NCBI GenBank assembly: GCA_052389435.1
Contig: JBQTIB010000189.1
Coordinates: 1-22,451, forward strand
Reading direction: 5' to 3'
Source of the DNA: JBQTKD01 sp052389435
GTDB lineage: Bacteria > Actinomycetota > Actinomycetes > Sporichthyales > Sporichthyaceae
Length of the DNA: 22,451 nucleotides
Notes under the pieces: model-generated
Databases searched by the model: none
What the model was told of the DNA's origin: nothing
What the model saw: the letters and a program-made list of their open reading frames with translations, nothing else
Shown here: positions 5,919 to 14,018 of the stretch, in pieces
Layout: each line of letters begins with the position of its first letter
Position numbering within the stretch: the stretch's first letter is position 1
Position numbers and translations under genes: made by a program

Positions 5919-7583
5919 GTGGAACCTCCGACCCAACTGCCGAAGTACCCGTTCAGCCGCCGCCAGTTCCTGCAGACCGGCAGTGCCGCGGCCATGATGC
6001 CGCTGGTTCCCGGCCTGTCCGATCTGCCGAGCGGCCCACCCGGAACCGCCGGGCGTGCGCTGGACACCGTCAGTTCCAAGCTCCCGGCGCGGAACCCGTT
6101 CACCCTCGGGGTCGCCTCGGGCGAGCCGACGCCGGACGGCATCGTGCTGTGGACGCGTCTGGCGCCCGACCCGCTCGCCGAAGACGGCAGCGGCGGGATG
6201 GTCGCCCGCGAAACCGCGGTGTCGTGGCAGTTGGCCACCGATCGCCGGTTCCGGCGGGTGGTGCGGGCCGGCAGCGTCGCCGCTCTCCCGGACGAGGCAC
6301 ACAGCGTCCACGTCGAACTTGCCGGACTCGAACCGGGACGCGACTACTGGTACCGGTTCAAGACCGGATCGCACGTCTCGCAGACCGGCCGGACCCGCAC
6401 GGCGCCCGCGCCGGAGTCGTTGGCGCCGATCGAGTTCGTGACCACCTCCTGCGCGAACTGGGAGGAGGGCTGGTTTACCGCGTACAAGCACATCGCCGCC
6501 TCCACCCCGGACCTGATCTTCAACCTCGGCGACTACCTCTACGAGTACCGCGAAGGCTTCAAGCCGATCAGCAAGGGCGACGTCCGGGCGCACGCGGGCG
6601 GGCGCCTGCAGACCCTCGCCGACTACCGCCGCAGGCACGCGCAGTACAAAACGGACGCCGACCTGCAGGCTGCACATCGCGCCGCTCCCTGGGTCGTCGT
6701 CCCCGACGACCACGAGGTGGCCAACAACTGGACCGGCGAGTTCGCGGCCCGCAAGAGCGACCAGAAGCACTGGGCGACGATGCGCGCCGCGGCCTTCCGC
6801 GCCTACTGGGAGCACATGCCGCTGCGGCGGACGTCCTACCCGACGAGCACGGGAATGCAGCTGTTCCGTGCCCTGCCCTGGGGCCGCACCGCGAACTTCT
6901 ACGTGCTCGACACCCGCCAGTACCGCAGTCAACTGGCCTGCCAGCCCGGGGACGACAATCCCGACCAGCTCGACTGTCTGGCGCAGGCCGATCGAGCCGA
7001 TCCCGGACGCACCGTCCTCGGTGCGCGCCAGGAGGCGTGGCTGAGCGAGCAGATGGGGCAGTCCCGGGCGGTGTGGAACCTGCTCGCGCAGCAGATCATG
7101 TTCGCCGCCAAGCCCCGGTCGGTGAACGCCGACGGCGCGGTGCTTCCGCACGAGGCGGTGACCGTCGATTCCTGGGACGGCTACCCCGGCGCCCGCGATC
7201 GCCTGTTGGCGGCCGTGGAGGCCGTCGGGCTGCGCAACTTCGTCGTGCTCACCGGCGACGTGCACTCGCACTGGGCCGCGGACATCCACCGCGACTTCGG
7301 CGCCGCGGGTCTACCCCCCGTCGGCGTTGAACTGGTGACGTCCTCGATCACCACGGGCGGGGACGGCCGCCCGCAACCGCGCTGGGTCCGGGACCAACTG
7401 CGCCGCCACCCCTACCTGCGCTACTGGGACGGCCGGCGCGGGTGGATCCGCTGCCGCGCCGACGCCTCCACCTTCCGGGCCGACTTCCACGTGGTCCCGA
7501 AGGTGTCGCAGCCGTGGTCCGGCGGCCCGATCGCCGCGTCGTTCGAGATCGCCGACGAGGCTCCGGGGCTGCGCCGCGTGTAA
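5919..7583 (+). CDS. phoD: PhoD-type alkaline phosphatase/phosphodiesterase, Tat-exported (copy 1)
   Basis: A 554-residue secreted metallophosphoesterase that releases phosphate from organic phosphomono/diesters outside the cell. A twin-arginine signal (SRRQFLQTG, arginines at 14-15) leads into an alanine-rich hydrophobic stretch. The N-terminal PhoD_N domain (about 60-160; GVASGEPTPDGIVLWTRLAP) precedes the metal-binding domain: NLGDYLYEY (about 202-210), VPDDHEVANNW (about 261-271), GDVHSHW (about 446-452). The family uses Fe3+/Ca2+. GTG 5919 has a GGGGAA ribosome binding site and a 13-residue n-region. GTG 5874 would give 569 residues, but it abuts the PHO box and would precede the likely transcription start. 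It is followed 60 nt later by a paralogue. Expression under phosphate limitation is inferred. Confidence 0.93.
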   Translation: MEPPTQLPKYPFSRRQFLQTGSAAAMMPLVPGLSDLPSGPPGTAGRALDTVSSKLPARNPFTLGVASGEPTPDGIVLWTRLAPDPLAEDGSGGMVARETAVSWQLATDRRFRRVVRAGSVAALPDEAHSVHVELAGLEPGRDYWYRFKTGSHVSQTGRTRTAPAPESLAPIEFVTTSCANWEEGWFTAYKHIAASTPDLIFNLGDYLYEYREGFKPISKGDVRAHAGGRLQTLADYRRRHAQYKTDADLQAAHRAAPWVVVPDDHEVANNWTGEFAARKSDQKHWATMRAAAFRAYWEHMPLRRTSYPTSTGMQLFRALPWGRTANFYVLDTRQYRSQLACQPGDDNPDQLDCLAQADRADPGRTVLGARQEAWLSEQMGQSRAVWNLLAQQIMFAAKPRSVNADGAVLPHEAVTVDSWDGYPGARDRLLAAVEAVGLRNFVVLTGDVHSHWAADIHRDFGAAGLPPVGVELVTSSITTGGDGRPQPRWVRDQLRRHPYLRYWDGRRGWIRCRADASTFRADFHVVPKVSQPWSGGPIAASFEIADEAPGLRRV

Positions 7584-7606
7584 TTCGCCGACACGCAACC
7601 TGGGCG

Positions 7607-7632
7607 CCGCCGGCCGGATGACCGGCGCGGCT
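7607..7632 (+). terminator. weak GC-rich hairpin between phoD copies
   Basis: The 60-nt gap holds an imperfect inverted repeat (GCCGCCGG paired with CCGGCGCGGC around an ATGA-containing loop) without a T-tract. It may attenuate read-through into the second copy. The evidence is weak. Confidence 0.25.
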
Positions 7633-7643
7633 CCCCTGGTGGC

Positions 7644-9302
7644 ATGGCTCCCACCCGCCGAAACTTCGTTCGCAGCGCCTCCCTCGTCGGCGTTGCCGTC
7701 GCCGCCCCCACCGGGTGGCGCGTGCTCACCGAATCCACCGTCGCGCTGCCTGCGGCCGCCGCCGCCGCGTTGCCCGAGATCCCGAACACGGCCCCGATCG
7801 ACCGGATCGCGGCGCCGTCCCGCCGCATCGCTCCTCCGTTCGCCCTGGGGGTCGCCTCCGGCGAACCGAGCGCGGCCGGGGTCGTGCTGTGGACGCGCCT
7901 CGCGCCGCGCCCGCTGGAGACCGACGGCCACGGCGGCATGCCCGATCGCGACGTCGACGTCGAGTGGCAGATGGCGAGCGACCCGGACTTCCGCTCGATC
8001 GTGCGCAGCGGCCGGGAGACCGCTACCCGGCGCGACGCGCACAGCGTGCACGTCGAAGTTGCGGGTCTGGAGCCCGCGCGCGAGTACTGGTACCGGTTCC
8101 GCGCCGAGGGACACCTGTCCGGAATCGGCCGTACCCGCACCGCCCCGGCCGCCGGCGCACGCGACGCGATCGAGTTCGCCGTCGCCTCCTGCGCGTTCTG
8201 GGAGCAGGGCCACTTCACCGTCTACCGGCACATCGCCGAGGACCGGCCGGACCTGGTGCTCCACCTCGGGGACTACCTCTACGAGTACGAACCGCGCTTC
8301 AAGCCGCCGGCCAGCGGGATCGTGCGCGAGCACCTCGGCGGCCGGTGCACGACCCTGGCCCAGTTCCGACGTCGGCACGCCCAGTACCGCGGCGACGTGG
8401 ACCTGCAGGCCGCGCACGCCGCCGCGCCGTGGCTGGTGATCCCGGACGACCACGAGGTGGCCGACAACTGGAACTCCTCCAACGCCAAGGACGTGACCGA
8501 CCCGCGGACGTTCGCGGCGCTGCGCGCCGCCGCGTTCCAGGCCTACTGGGAGCACATGCCGTTGCGGCCGGGCGCGCGGCCCGGGCGGGCCGGGCTGCCG
8601 ATCTTCCGCACCGTGCCGTGGGGACGGACCGCGACCTTCCACATGCTCGACACCCGCCAGTACCGCGACCGGCAGGGCTGCCAACCCAAGAGCAAGGCCG
8701 CGTGCGTGGCCGACCTGCCGTCGACCCGCACGATGCTCGGCGCCGCGCAGGAGAGGTGGCTCTCCGACGGTCTCGCCGCCTCCGGGGCGACCTGGCAGTT
8801 CCTGGCCCAGCAGGTGATGTTCGCGTCCACGCCGCGCGCGGTCGACTCCGCGGGCCGGGCCTTGGCGGAGCCGTACGTGAACACCGACTGCTGGGACGGG
8901 TATCCGGGCGCGCAGCGGCGGCTGCTCGATTCGGCGAAGGCCGCCGACGTCCGCAACCTCGTCGTGCTCACCGGCGACGCGCACGTCCACTGGGCCGCGG
9001 AGATCCACCCCGGCGGCACCGTCTCCTCCGACGGGCCGGTGGCGGTCGAACTGGTGACCAGTGCGATCACCACCGGCGGCGACCTGATCCCGCAGCAGCC
9101 GTGGGTGCGCGAGGCGTTGAAGAGCCAGCCGCACCTGAAGTACTGGGACGGCCGCCGCGGCTGGATCAAGTGCCGCGCGGACGCCGAGCGCCTGCGGGCG
9201 GACTTCCAGGTGGTGGAAAAGGTGTCCACGCCCGGGGCACGGGCGTTCACCGACGCCTCGTTCGAGGTGCTCGACGGACGGCCGGGCCTACGACGTCGCT
9301 GA
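7644..9302 (+). CDS. phoD: PhoD-type alkaline phosphatase/phosphodiesterase, Tat-exported (copy 2)
   Basis: A 552-residue paralogue of the preceding gene, similar along its whole length. The Tat motif TRRNFVRSA (arginines 5-6) is followed by a hydrophobic stretch LVGVAVAAPTG. PhoD_N is at about 66-160 (FALGVASGEPSAAGVVLWTR). Metal-site motifs are HLGDYLYEY (207-215), IPDDHEVADNW (266-276) and GDAHVHW (about residue 440). It keeps every motif seen in copy 1, so both should be active. The start ATG 7644 puts the twin arginines right after the n-region, though only a weak ribosome binding site (GGTGG) is seen. No PHO-box-like repeat precedes it, so it probably depends on the upstream promoter. 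Its 3' end overlaps the convergent rimI by 15 nt. Confidence 0.93.
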   Translation: MAPTRRNFVRSASLVGVAVAAPTGWRVLTESTVALPAAAAAALPEIPNTAPIDRIAAPSRRIAPPFALGVASGEPSAAGVVLWTRLAPRPLETDGHGGMPDRDVDVEWQMASDPDFRSIVRSGRETATRRDAHSVHVEVAGLEPAREYWYRFRAEGHLSGIGRTRTAPAAGARDAIEFAVASCAFWEQGHFTVYRHIAEDRPDLVLHLGDYLYEYEPRFKPPASGIVREHLGGRCTTLAQFRRRHAQYRGDVDLQAAHAAAPWLVIPDDHEVADNWNSSNAKDVTDPRTFAALRAAAFQAYWEHMPLRPGARPGRAGLPIFRTVPWGRTATFHMLDTRQYRDRQGCQPKSKAACVADLPSTRTMLGAAQERWLSDGLAASGATWQFLAQQVMFASTPRAVDSAGRALAEPYVNTDCWDGYPGAQRRLLDSAKAADVRNLVVLTGDAHVHWAAEIHPGGTVSSDGPVAVELVTSAITTGGDLIPQQPWVREALKSQPHLKYWDGRRGWIKCRADAERLRADFQVVEKVSTPGARAFTDASFEVLDGRPGLRRR

Positions 9303-9758
9303 CGCCTGGTCGGTTGGCGATCGCCACCGGAGAATGAGCGCGTCGGTGCCGTCGGCGTAGTAGCGGCGGCGGGTCGCGATGGGCGCGAAACCGCTGCGTT
9401 CGTAGAGCGCGAGCGCGGGAGCGTTGTCGCTTCGCACCTCGAGCAGCACTTCGGTGCAGCCGAGCGCGCTCGCCCGATCGAGCAGTGCGTCGAGGAGCAC
9501 CCGGCCCCAGCCCCGCCCCTGGGCCGAGGCGGCGACGGCGATCGTCTGCACGTCGCCGGTGCCCTCGCCGATCCCCAGGCCCACGTAGCCGACGATCGCG
9601 CCGTCGACCTCCGCAACGCGGTACCAGCGCCGGTCCGGGACACCCGCGAGCTCCGACCAGAACGTGGCCTGCGACCAGGCGTCGGTTCCGAACAGGGCGG
9701 CGTCGATCTCGGCCAGCGCCGGAACGTCCCACCACCGCGCGGGACGCAGCTGGGTCAC
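9288..9758 (-). CDS. rimI: ribosomal-protein-alanine N-acetyltransferase RimI-like (GNAT)
   Basis: A 156-residue GNAT acetyltransferase. In the family it acetylates the N-terminal alanine of ribosomal protein S18, and in Actinobacteria it may have broader targets. The acetyl-CoA loop is QGRGWGRVLL (80-89), following the TIAVAASAQ strand. A second signature, EVRSDNAPALALYERSGF (about 109-126), and the GF-x(n)-RYY end (RRRYYADGTDALIL) are typical of RimI. The GTG start at 9756-9758 overlaps the tsaB stop (GTGA). Such a tsaB-rimI coupling is widespread and normally continues into tsaD, which is not here. The TAG stop overlaps the end of the convergent phosphatase gene. Confidence 0.92.
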   Translation of the reverse strand: MTQLRPARWWDVPALAEIDAALFGTDAWSQATFWSELAGVPDRRWYRVAEVDGAIVGYVGLGIGEGTGDVQTIAVAASAQGRGWGRVLLDALLDRASALGCTEVLLEVRSDNAPALALYERSGFAPIATRRRYYADGTDALILRWRSPTDQASATS

Positions 9759-10429
9759 GCCCGGTCGCCCACCCGCGGCTGGCCGACGGGCTTGCGCTCG
9801 CCGGGTTCGACGGCGTCCGGACGGCGCAGGTAGAGCGGGTCCGGCGGCAGGTTCGTGCCGCCCGCGGCGAGCACCGCTTCCGCCACCGCGGCGATCTGCG
9901 CCGGGTCCGGGTAGGCGGGGTCGCGGGCGTCCGGGAAGTGTGCGCCGTACAGGACCGCCCCGGCACCGACCGCGGGACCGTCCCAGGCCACCTCGGCGGG
10001 CAGGTTCACCGCCGGGCCGTCGACCCTGACCCCGTCGCGGTAGCGCGCCCAGTAGACCTCTTTGCGGCGGGCGTCGGTGACCGCCAGCAGCTCTCCTTCG
10101 AACGGGGCCCCCGCGATGCCCGCCTGCGCGGCGAGCGCGTCGTGACTGCACACGCCGTGCACGTCGACGCCAAGGGCGTGGCCGAGGGCGCGCGCGGTCA
10201 TCAGCCCGACCCGCAGCCCCGTGTACGGCCCGGGTCCCACCCCCACCGCGATGCCTTCCAGCTCCGACGGTTTGAGGCCGGCGTCGGCGAGGGCGCCGGA
10301 CACGCTCGAGGCGAGCAGTTCGCCGTGGCGTCGCGCGTCGACGACGGTGCGGCGGGCGAGGACCTCGCCGTCGCGGCACACGGCGACGCCCACCTGCGGC
10401 GTGGAGGTGTCGATGGCGAGGAGCAGCAC
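9755..10429 (-). CDS. tsaB: tRNA threonylcarbamoyladenosine biosynthesis protein TsaB
   Basis: A 224-residue ASKHA-fold protein. It is the scaffold partner of TsaD and TsaE in transferring threonylcarbamoyl to A37 of ANN-decoding tRNAs. Signatures are the start MLLLAIDTSTPQVGVAVC, ARRHGELLASSV (about 32-43; the H-x-E of the family), and GVGPGPYTGLRVGLMTARAL (about 63-82). The C-terminal part ends near PLYLRRPDAVEP. The start is GTG at 10427-10429, 9 nt after the tsaE stop, with no strong ribosome binding site, so translational coupling is likely. The rimI start overlaps its stop. Confidence 0.95.
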   Translation of the reverse strand: MLLLAIDTSTPQVGVAVCRDGEVLARRTVVDARRHGELLASSVSGALADAGLKPSELEGIAVGVGPGPYTGLRVGLMTARALGHALGVDVHGVCSHDALAAQAGIAGAPFEGELLAVTDARRKEVYWARYRDGVRVDGPAVNLPAEVAWDGPAVGAGAVLYGAHFPDARDPAYPDPAQIAAVAEAVLAAGGTNLPPDPLYLRRPDAVEPGERKPVGQPRVGDRA

Positions 10430-10438
10430 CAGAGAAGG

Positions 10439-10957
10439 TTAAGGGCGGAGCGCGGCGGCCAGGTCCACGCCCACCCACCGAGCGCCGATCCCGGTGATCG
10501 CGACCTCGCGGACGGCGGCGCTCGGGTCGTCGGGGTCGGCGTCCGGCGGGACGTCGGTGCCGCGGTTCAGGACCAGTTCGAGGCGGTCGCTGGTCAGCGC
10601 CTCGACCAGGCCTGCGCCCCATTCCACGACCGTGACCGAGTCGGCGATGGAGTCTTCGAGGTCGAGGTCGGCGACCTCGAGCGCGTCGGCCATCCGGTAG
10701 GTGTCCACGTGCACGAGGTCGGGCCCGTCGGCGAGCGAGGAGTGGATGCGGGAGATCACGAACGTGGGCGACGCGATCCGCCCGCGCACGCCGAGAGCGG
10801 CGCCCAGACCCTGGGTCAGCGTGGTCTTGCCGGCGCCCAGGTCGCCGGTGAGCACGACGAGGTCCCCGCGGCGCAGGATCCCGGCGAGCCGCGCGCCGAG
10901 GGCCTGCATGTCCTGCGCGGTCGGGACGAGCAGGGTCGTCGCGGTCGAGGAGGTCAC
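10439..10957 (-). CDS. tsaE: tRNA threonylcarbamoyladenosine biosynthesis ATPase TsaE
   Basis: A 172-residue P-loop ATPase of the t6A37 pathway that works with TsaB-TsaD. The Walker A GDLGAGKTT is at residues 38-46. SPTFVIS follows, then HVDTYRMADALEVADLDLED and VTVVEWGAG, the conserved TsaE motifs. GTG at 10955-10957 overlaps the stop of the upstream UDG-like gene by four bases (GTGA). The C-terminal 25 residues, with a DPDDPSAAVREVAIT segment, are less conserved. It belongs to the alr-tsaE-tsaB-rimI operon. Confidence 0.95.
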   Translation of the reverse strand: MTSSTATTLLVPTAQDMQALGARLAGILRRGDLVVLTGDLGAGKTTLTQGLGAALGVRGRIASPTFVISRIHSSLADGPDLVHVDTYRMADALEVADLDLEDSIADSVTVVEWGAGLVEALTSDRLELVLNRGTDVPPDADPDDPSAAVREVAITGIGARWVGVDLAAALRP

Positions 10958-11538
10958 GACCGCCCTCGCAGGCGCCGCAGCTCCGGGAGCAGTTCGACGG
11001 CGTAGCGCACGTCCTGCTCGAGTTGGATCGCCGGACCGCCGCGGGTACCGCAGTGAATCGCCGACACGGGCGAGTGCGAAGGCAGCAGCGGACGGGGGCC
11101 GAACTGGTGCAGATGGCCCCGCACGGCCGAGAGCACGGTGCCCCGGCCCAGTGCCCACTCCGTGGCCTGCGGTCCGAGGGTGACGATCAGCAGTGGGTCG
11201 ACCTTCTCGATCTGCTCCATCGCCCAGGCTCGGCAGGCCTCGAGGTCGGCCCGGTCGGCGAGCACGTCGTCCGCCGCCGGCCGACAGTTCACGATGGACA
11301 GCGTGACGACCTGCCGTTTGCGCAGCACCCCGAAGTTGCCGAGCAGGAAGTCGAGGTGGTGGCCGGGGCGGCCCACGAACGGCCGGCCGGCGCTGACCTC
11401 CTGCTTGGTCGGGGCACCGGAGAGCAGCATGAGCTCGGCACCGTCGGGGAAGGTGCCGACGACGCCGTGGCTGCGCGGGCCGGGAAGATCGACGCACGCG
11501 GCGCAGACCTCCGTCTCGACCAGGGTGTCCTTGCTCAT
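10954..11538 (-). CDS. 4Fe-4S uracil-DNA glycosylase superfamily protein, divergent active site
   Basis: A 194-residue protein of the UDG superfamily. Four cysteines (C12, C15, C85, C102) match the spacing of the iron-sulfur ligands in family 4 (UDGa-type) enzymes. GRPFVGRPGHHLD (51-63) and SIVNCRPA (81-88) are also family features. However, the usual catalytic GEAPG is SGAPT here (40-44), and the usual HPS motif near the C-terminus reads SHSPVSAIH. It may therefore remove another base, bind without cleaving, or be a distinct subfamily; this is inferred. ATG at 11536-11538 overlaps the hydrolase stop (ATGA), and its own stop overlaps tsaE. It is an unusual insertion in the alr-tsaE cluster. 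Confidence 0.8.
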   Translation of the reverse strand: MSKDTLVETEVCAACVDLPGPRSHGVVGTFPDGAELMLLSGAPTKQEVSAGRPFVGRPGHHLDFLLGNFGVLRKRQVVTLSIVNCRPAADDVLADRADLEACRAWAMEQIEKVDPLLIVTLGPQATEWALGRGTVLSAVRGHLHQFGPRPLLPSHSPVSAIHCGTRGGPAIQLEQDVRYAVELLPELRRLRGRS

Positions 11539-12635
11539 CGCGCAGCCCTTCGCTGGTGGCCGACAGAGGGCCGTTGGGTCGCCAGACGCACTCGCTCCAG
11601 CAGCCGGCGGATCGCGGCGTTGACCTCGTCGGGCTGCTCGAGCAGAACGAGATGCCCCGCCTCTTCGAGCACCATCAGTTCCGCCTCGGGCACCTGCATG
11701 GCCATGCCCCGGCTGTGGTCCGGTGGCGTGAGGACGTCGCGGGCGCCGGCGACGATGAGCGTCTGACACTCGCGGAACACGGGCAGCGCCGCCTCCTTGT
11801 CGTGGCGGTGGAACTCGGGGAAGAACTCCCCGAAGACGTCGAGCGGGGTGGAGTTGAGCAGGTCGCCGGCGAACTGCGCGACCTCGGGGTCGACGTCGCG
11901 ACGGCCGAACGAGAGCCGTTTGGTGATGAACAGACCGACGTCCCGGTCCGCGCCGATGCCGCGGTTGATCAGGATCGGCCGGTTGGACACGAGGTCGACG
12001 ACGCCGGGGCTGTACTTCCAGAGCCGGCGAACCACGGCGGCGGGCAGGCCCAGCGTCGCCTCGGCGAGCTTGCCCGAGGACGTGGCGATCAGCGCGGCCC
12101 CGACGACGCGCTTGCCGAACTCGGCGCCGAAGGCCTCGGCGAAGGCCATCACGGTCATGCCGCCGAGGGAGTGCCCCACGAGCACGACGGGCCCGTCGCC
12201 GACGACGGCGTCCAGGACGGCGCGCAGGTCCCGGGCCAACTGCTCGATGGTGGCGCGATCGCGGTCGCCGCGGCCGGACCGGCCGTGCCCCCGGTGGTCG
12301 TAGAAGACGCAGCGGACGACGCCGCGCAGGTCCTCGCGCTGGAAGTGCCAGGCGTCCATGTTGAGGCAGAACCCCGCCAGGAAGACGATCGTCGGGCCGT
12401 CCAGATCCGGCGGGCCCGGCTCGATCTCGACGCAGAGCGGGACCCCGTCCTCGGTCAGAACCACGACGGCTTCGGTGTGCAGACCGCCGAGGAGGCCGGG
12501 CTCGTCGCGCCGGTCCACCGAGGGTTCGGCCCGGCGCGCGGCCCGGCGCCGGACCACGGTGGTCGCGGCCGCGGTGCCCGCCAGCACGCCCGCGCGAAGG
12601 GCCCACCGGACGACCTCGGTCCGCGCGGGGCTCAT
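11535..12635 (-). CDS. alpha/beta-fold hydrolase, N-terminally anchored
   Basis: A 366-residue hydrolase. The catalytic triad is visible: nucleophile S156 in GHSLGG, D300 in AGARDVLTPP and H328 in EEAGHLVLLE. The HRGHGRS loop (114-120) and an oxyanion region at FLAGFCLNMDAWHFQ are typical. Residues 11-28 are hydrophobic (ALRAGVLAGTAAATTVV), suggesting a membrane anchor or uncleaved signal. The substrate is unknown. An alpha/beta hydrolase between alr and tsaE is common in Actinobacteria. ATG at 12633-12635 overlaps the alr stop (ATGA), so translation is coupled to alr. Confidence 0.92.
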   Translation of the reverse strand: MSPARTEVVRWALRAGVLAGTAAATTVVRRRAARRAEPSVDRRDEPGLLGGLHTEAVVVLTEDGVPLCVEIEPGPPDLDGPTIVFLAGFCLNMDAWHFQREDLRGVVRCVFYDHRGHGRSGRGDRDRATIEQLARDLRAVLDAVVGDGPVVLVGHSLGGMTVMAFAEAFGAEFGKRVVGAALIATSSGKLAEATLGLPAAVVRRLWKYSPGVVDLVSNRPILINRGIGADRDVGLFITKRLSFGRRDVDPEVAQFAGDLLNSTPLDVFGEFFPEFHRHDKEAALPVFRECQTLIVAGARDVLTPPDHSRGMAMQVPEAELMVLEEAGHLVLLEQPDEVNAAIRRLLERVRLATQRPSVGHQRRAAR

Positions 12636-13795
12636 GCGCTGACTCCGGTGTACACCCGGGGAATTCTGCCGCCGATGCGCGTCACGATCTCGTAGGAGAT
12701 GGTGCCGAGCAGGTCGGCCCACTCCGCCACCGTCGGCTCCCCGCCGTCGCCGGGGCCGAAGACGAGCACCTCGTCGCCCGGGGCCGCATCCTGCCCGCCG
12801 AGGTCGACGACGAACTGGTCCATGCACACGCGCCCGGCGACGTGGTGCCGCGTGCCGCCGATCTGAACGGGCCCGCGGCCGCTGGCCGTGCGCGGGATGC
12901 CGTCGGCGTACCCGATCGGCACCAGTCCGAGATTTGTCTGACGCTGCGTCACGTACGTGTGCCCGTAGGAGACGCCGTGCCCGGCCGGAACTCGCTTCAC
13001 GTGCGCGAGCCGCGCGGCGAGGGTCATCGCGGGCCGGAGTCCGAAGTGGGCGCTGTCGCCGAGTTCGGGCGCTGGGGAGTAGCCGTAGACGGAGATGCCG
13101 GGACGCACCAGGTCGAAGCGCGCCGCCGGCACGGCGACGGTTCCGGCCGAGTTGGACAGGTGGCGCAGGTGGGGCCGCAGCCCCGCGCGTTCGGCCGCGG
13201 CGATCGCGTCGCGGAACGCGGCGATCTGCCGCGCGACGCTGGGATGGTTCGGTTCGTCGGCGCAGGCCAGATGGGACCAGACGCCGACGATCTCCACGGC
13301 ACCGCCGGCCTGCTCCCGACCGGCGGCGTCCACGAGTTCGGGCCAGTCGGCGAAGGCCGCTCCGGCGCGTCCCATGCCGGTGTCGATCTTCAGGTGCACC
13401 CGTGCACTGCGGCCGGCCCGTCCGGCGGCGGCCGCGATCTCCGCCAGTTGCCAGGTGGAGTCGGCGGACAGATCGACGTCGAGGCGCACCGCGGCGGCGA
13501 GGTCCTCCCCCGGCGCGGCGAGCCAGCACAGCACGGGCCCGTCGACGCCCGCGTGGCGCAGGGCCAGCGCCTCTTCCAGCACGGCGACCCCGAGCCAGCC
13601 CGCTCCCCCGGCGCGGGCGGCGCGCGCGGCCTGGACCAGCCCGTGCCCGTAGCCGTCGGCCTTGACCACGGCCATGAGGTCCGCGCCGGGAGCGAACCCG
13701 GCCAGCGCTCGCACGTTGGCCGAGATGGCGTCGAGGTCGACGCGTGCCTGCGCCCGCCACGCCAGATGGGTCACGGCACCGGCGGAGGTCGTCAC
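12632..13795 (-). CDS. alr: alanine racemase
   Basis: A 387-residue PLP enzyme that interconverts L- and D-alanine for peptidoglycan. The PLP lysine is K45 in AVVKADGYGHG, and the second catalytic base is Y277 in GVSYGHTY. HLKIDTGMGR (134-143), LSNSAGT (213-219), RPGISVYGY (231-239) and GRVCMDQ are further signatures. GTG at 13793-13795 follows an AAGGATGG ribosome binding site; long in-frame sequence upstream of it is not racemase. It is the first gene of a six-gene operon whose downstream members (hydrolase, UDG-like, tsaE, tsaB, rimI) are mostly joined by 4-nt overlaps. Confidence 0.97.
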   Translation of the reverse strand: MTTSAGAVTHLAWRAQARVDLDAISANVRALAGFAPGADLMAVVKADGYGHGLVQAARAARAGGAGWLGVAVLEEALALRHAGVDGPVLCWLAAPGEDLAAAVRLDVDLSADSTWQLAEIAAAAGRAGRSARVHLKIDTGMGRAGAAFADWPELVDAAGREQAGGAVEIVGVWSHLACADEPNHPSVARQIAAFRDAIAAAERAGLRPHLRHLSNSAGTVAVPAARFDLVRPGISVYGYSPAPELGDSAHFGLRPAMTLAARLAHVKRVPAGHGVSYGHTYVTQRQTNLGLVPIGYADGIPRTASGRGPVQIGGTRHHVAGRVCMDQFVVDLGGQDAAPGDEVLVFGPGDGGEPTVAEWADLLGTISYEIVTRIGGRIPRVYTGVSA

Positions 13796-13856
13796 GGTCC
13801 CATCCTTACATCGCCGCCGGCGTGCGGTGTTCGCGCGCCGCGGGACCTTCGCGGGC

Positions 13857-13862
13857 GTTATA
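13857..13862 (-). promoter_or_regulatory. candidate -10 box of the alr operon
   Basis: TATAAC on the minus strand, about 60 nt upstream of the alr GTG, is a good -10 hexamer. No clear -35 box is seen at 16-18 bp; GTGACA lies only 14 bp away. It would give a leader of about 55 nt. Confidence 0.4.
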
Positions 13863-14018
13863 GAGCGAGCGTCGGTTGTCACGCTCCGTACATGCCTTGT
13901 CCTAGGCCGTTCGACGGAGAGGCAAATCAACCGAACGAGGTCGAACCTGAGCGCACGCTGGTCCGTCTCAGTGAACCTCAGGCTTCGCGAGCGCGGAGCC
14001 GACGGGCAGGAGGCTCCG

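Noticed and set aside
5793..7289. Minus-strand open frame of 498 codons opposite phoD
   Set aside because: It is a mirror of the strongly coding plus strand, with His/Gly/Arg-rich composition and no motif.
13876..13904. Promoter for the 39-aa gene (TTGTCA with a box 17 bp downstream)
   Set aside because: The -35-like box is good, but the sequence at the -10 position (GTCCTA) is a poor match, so I did not list it as a feature.
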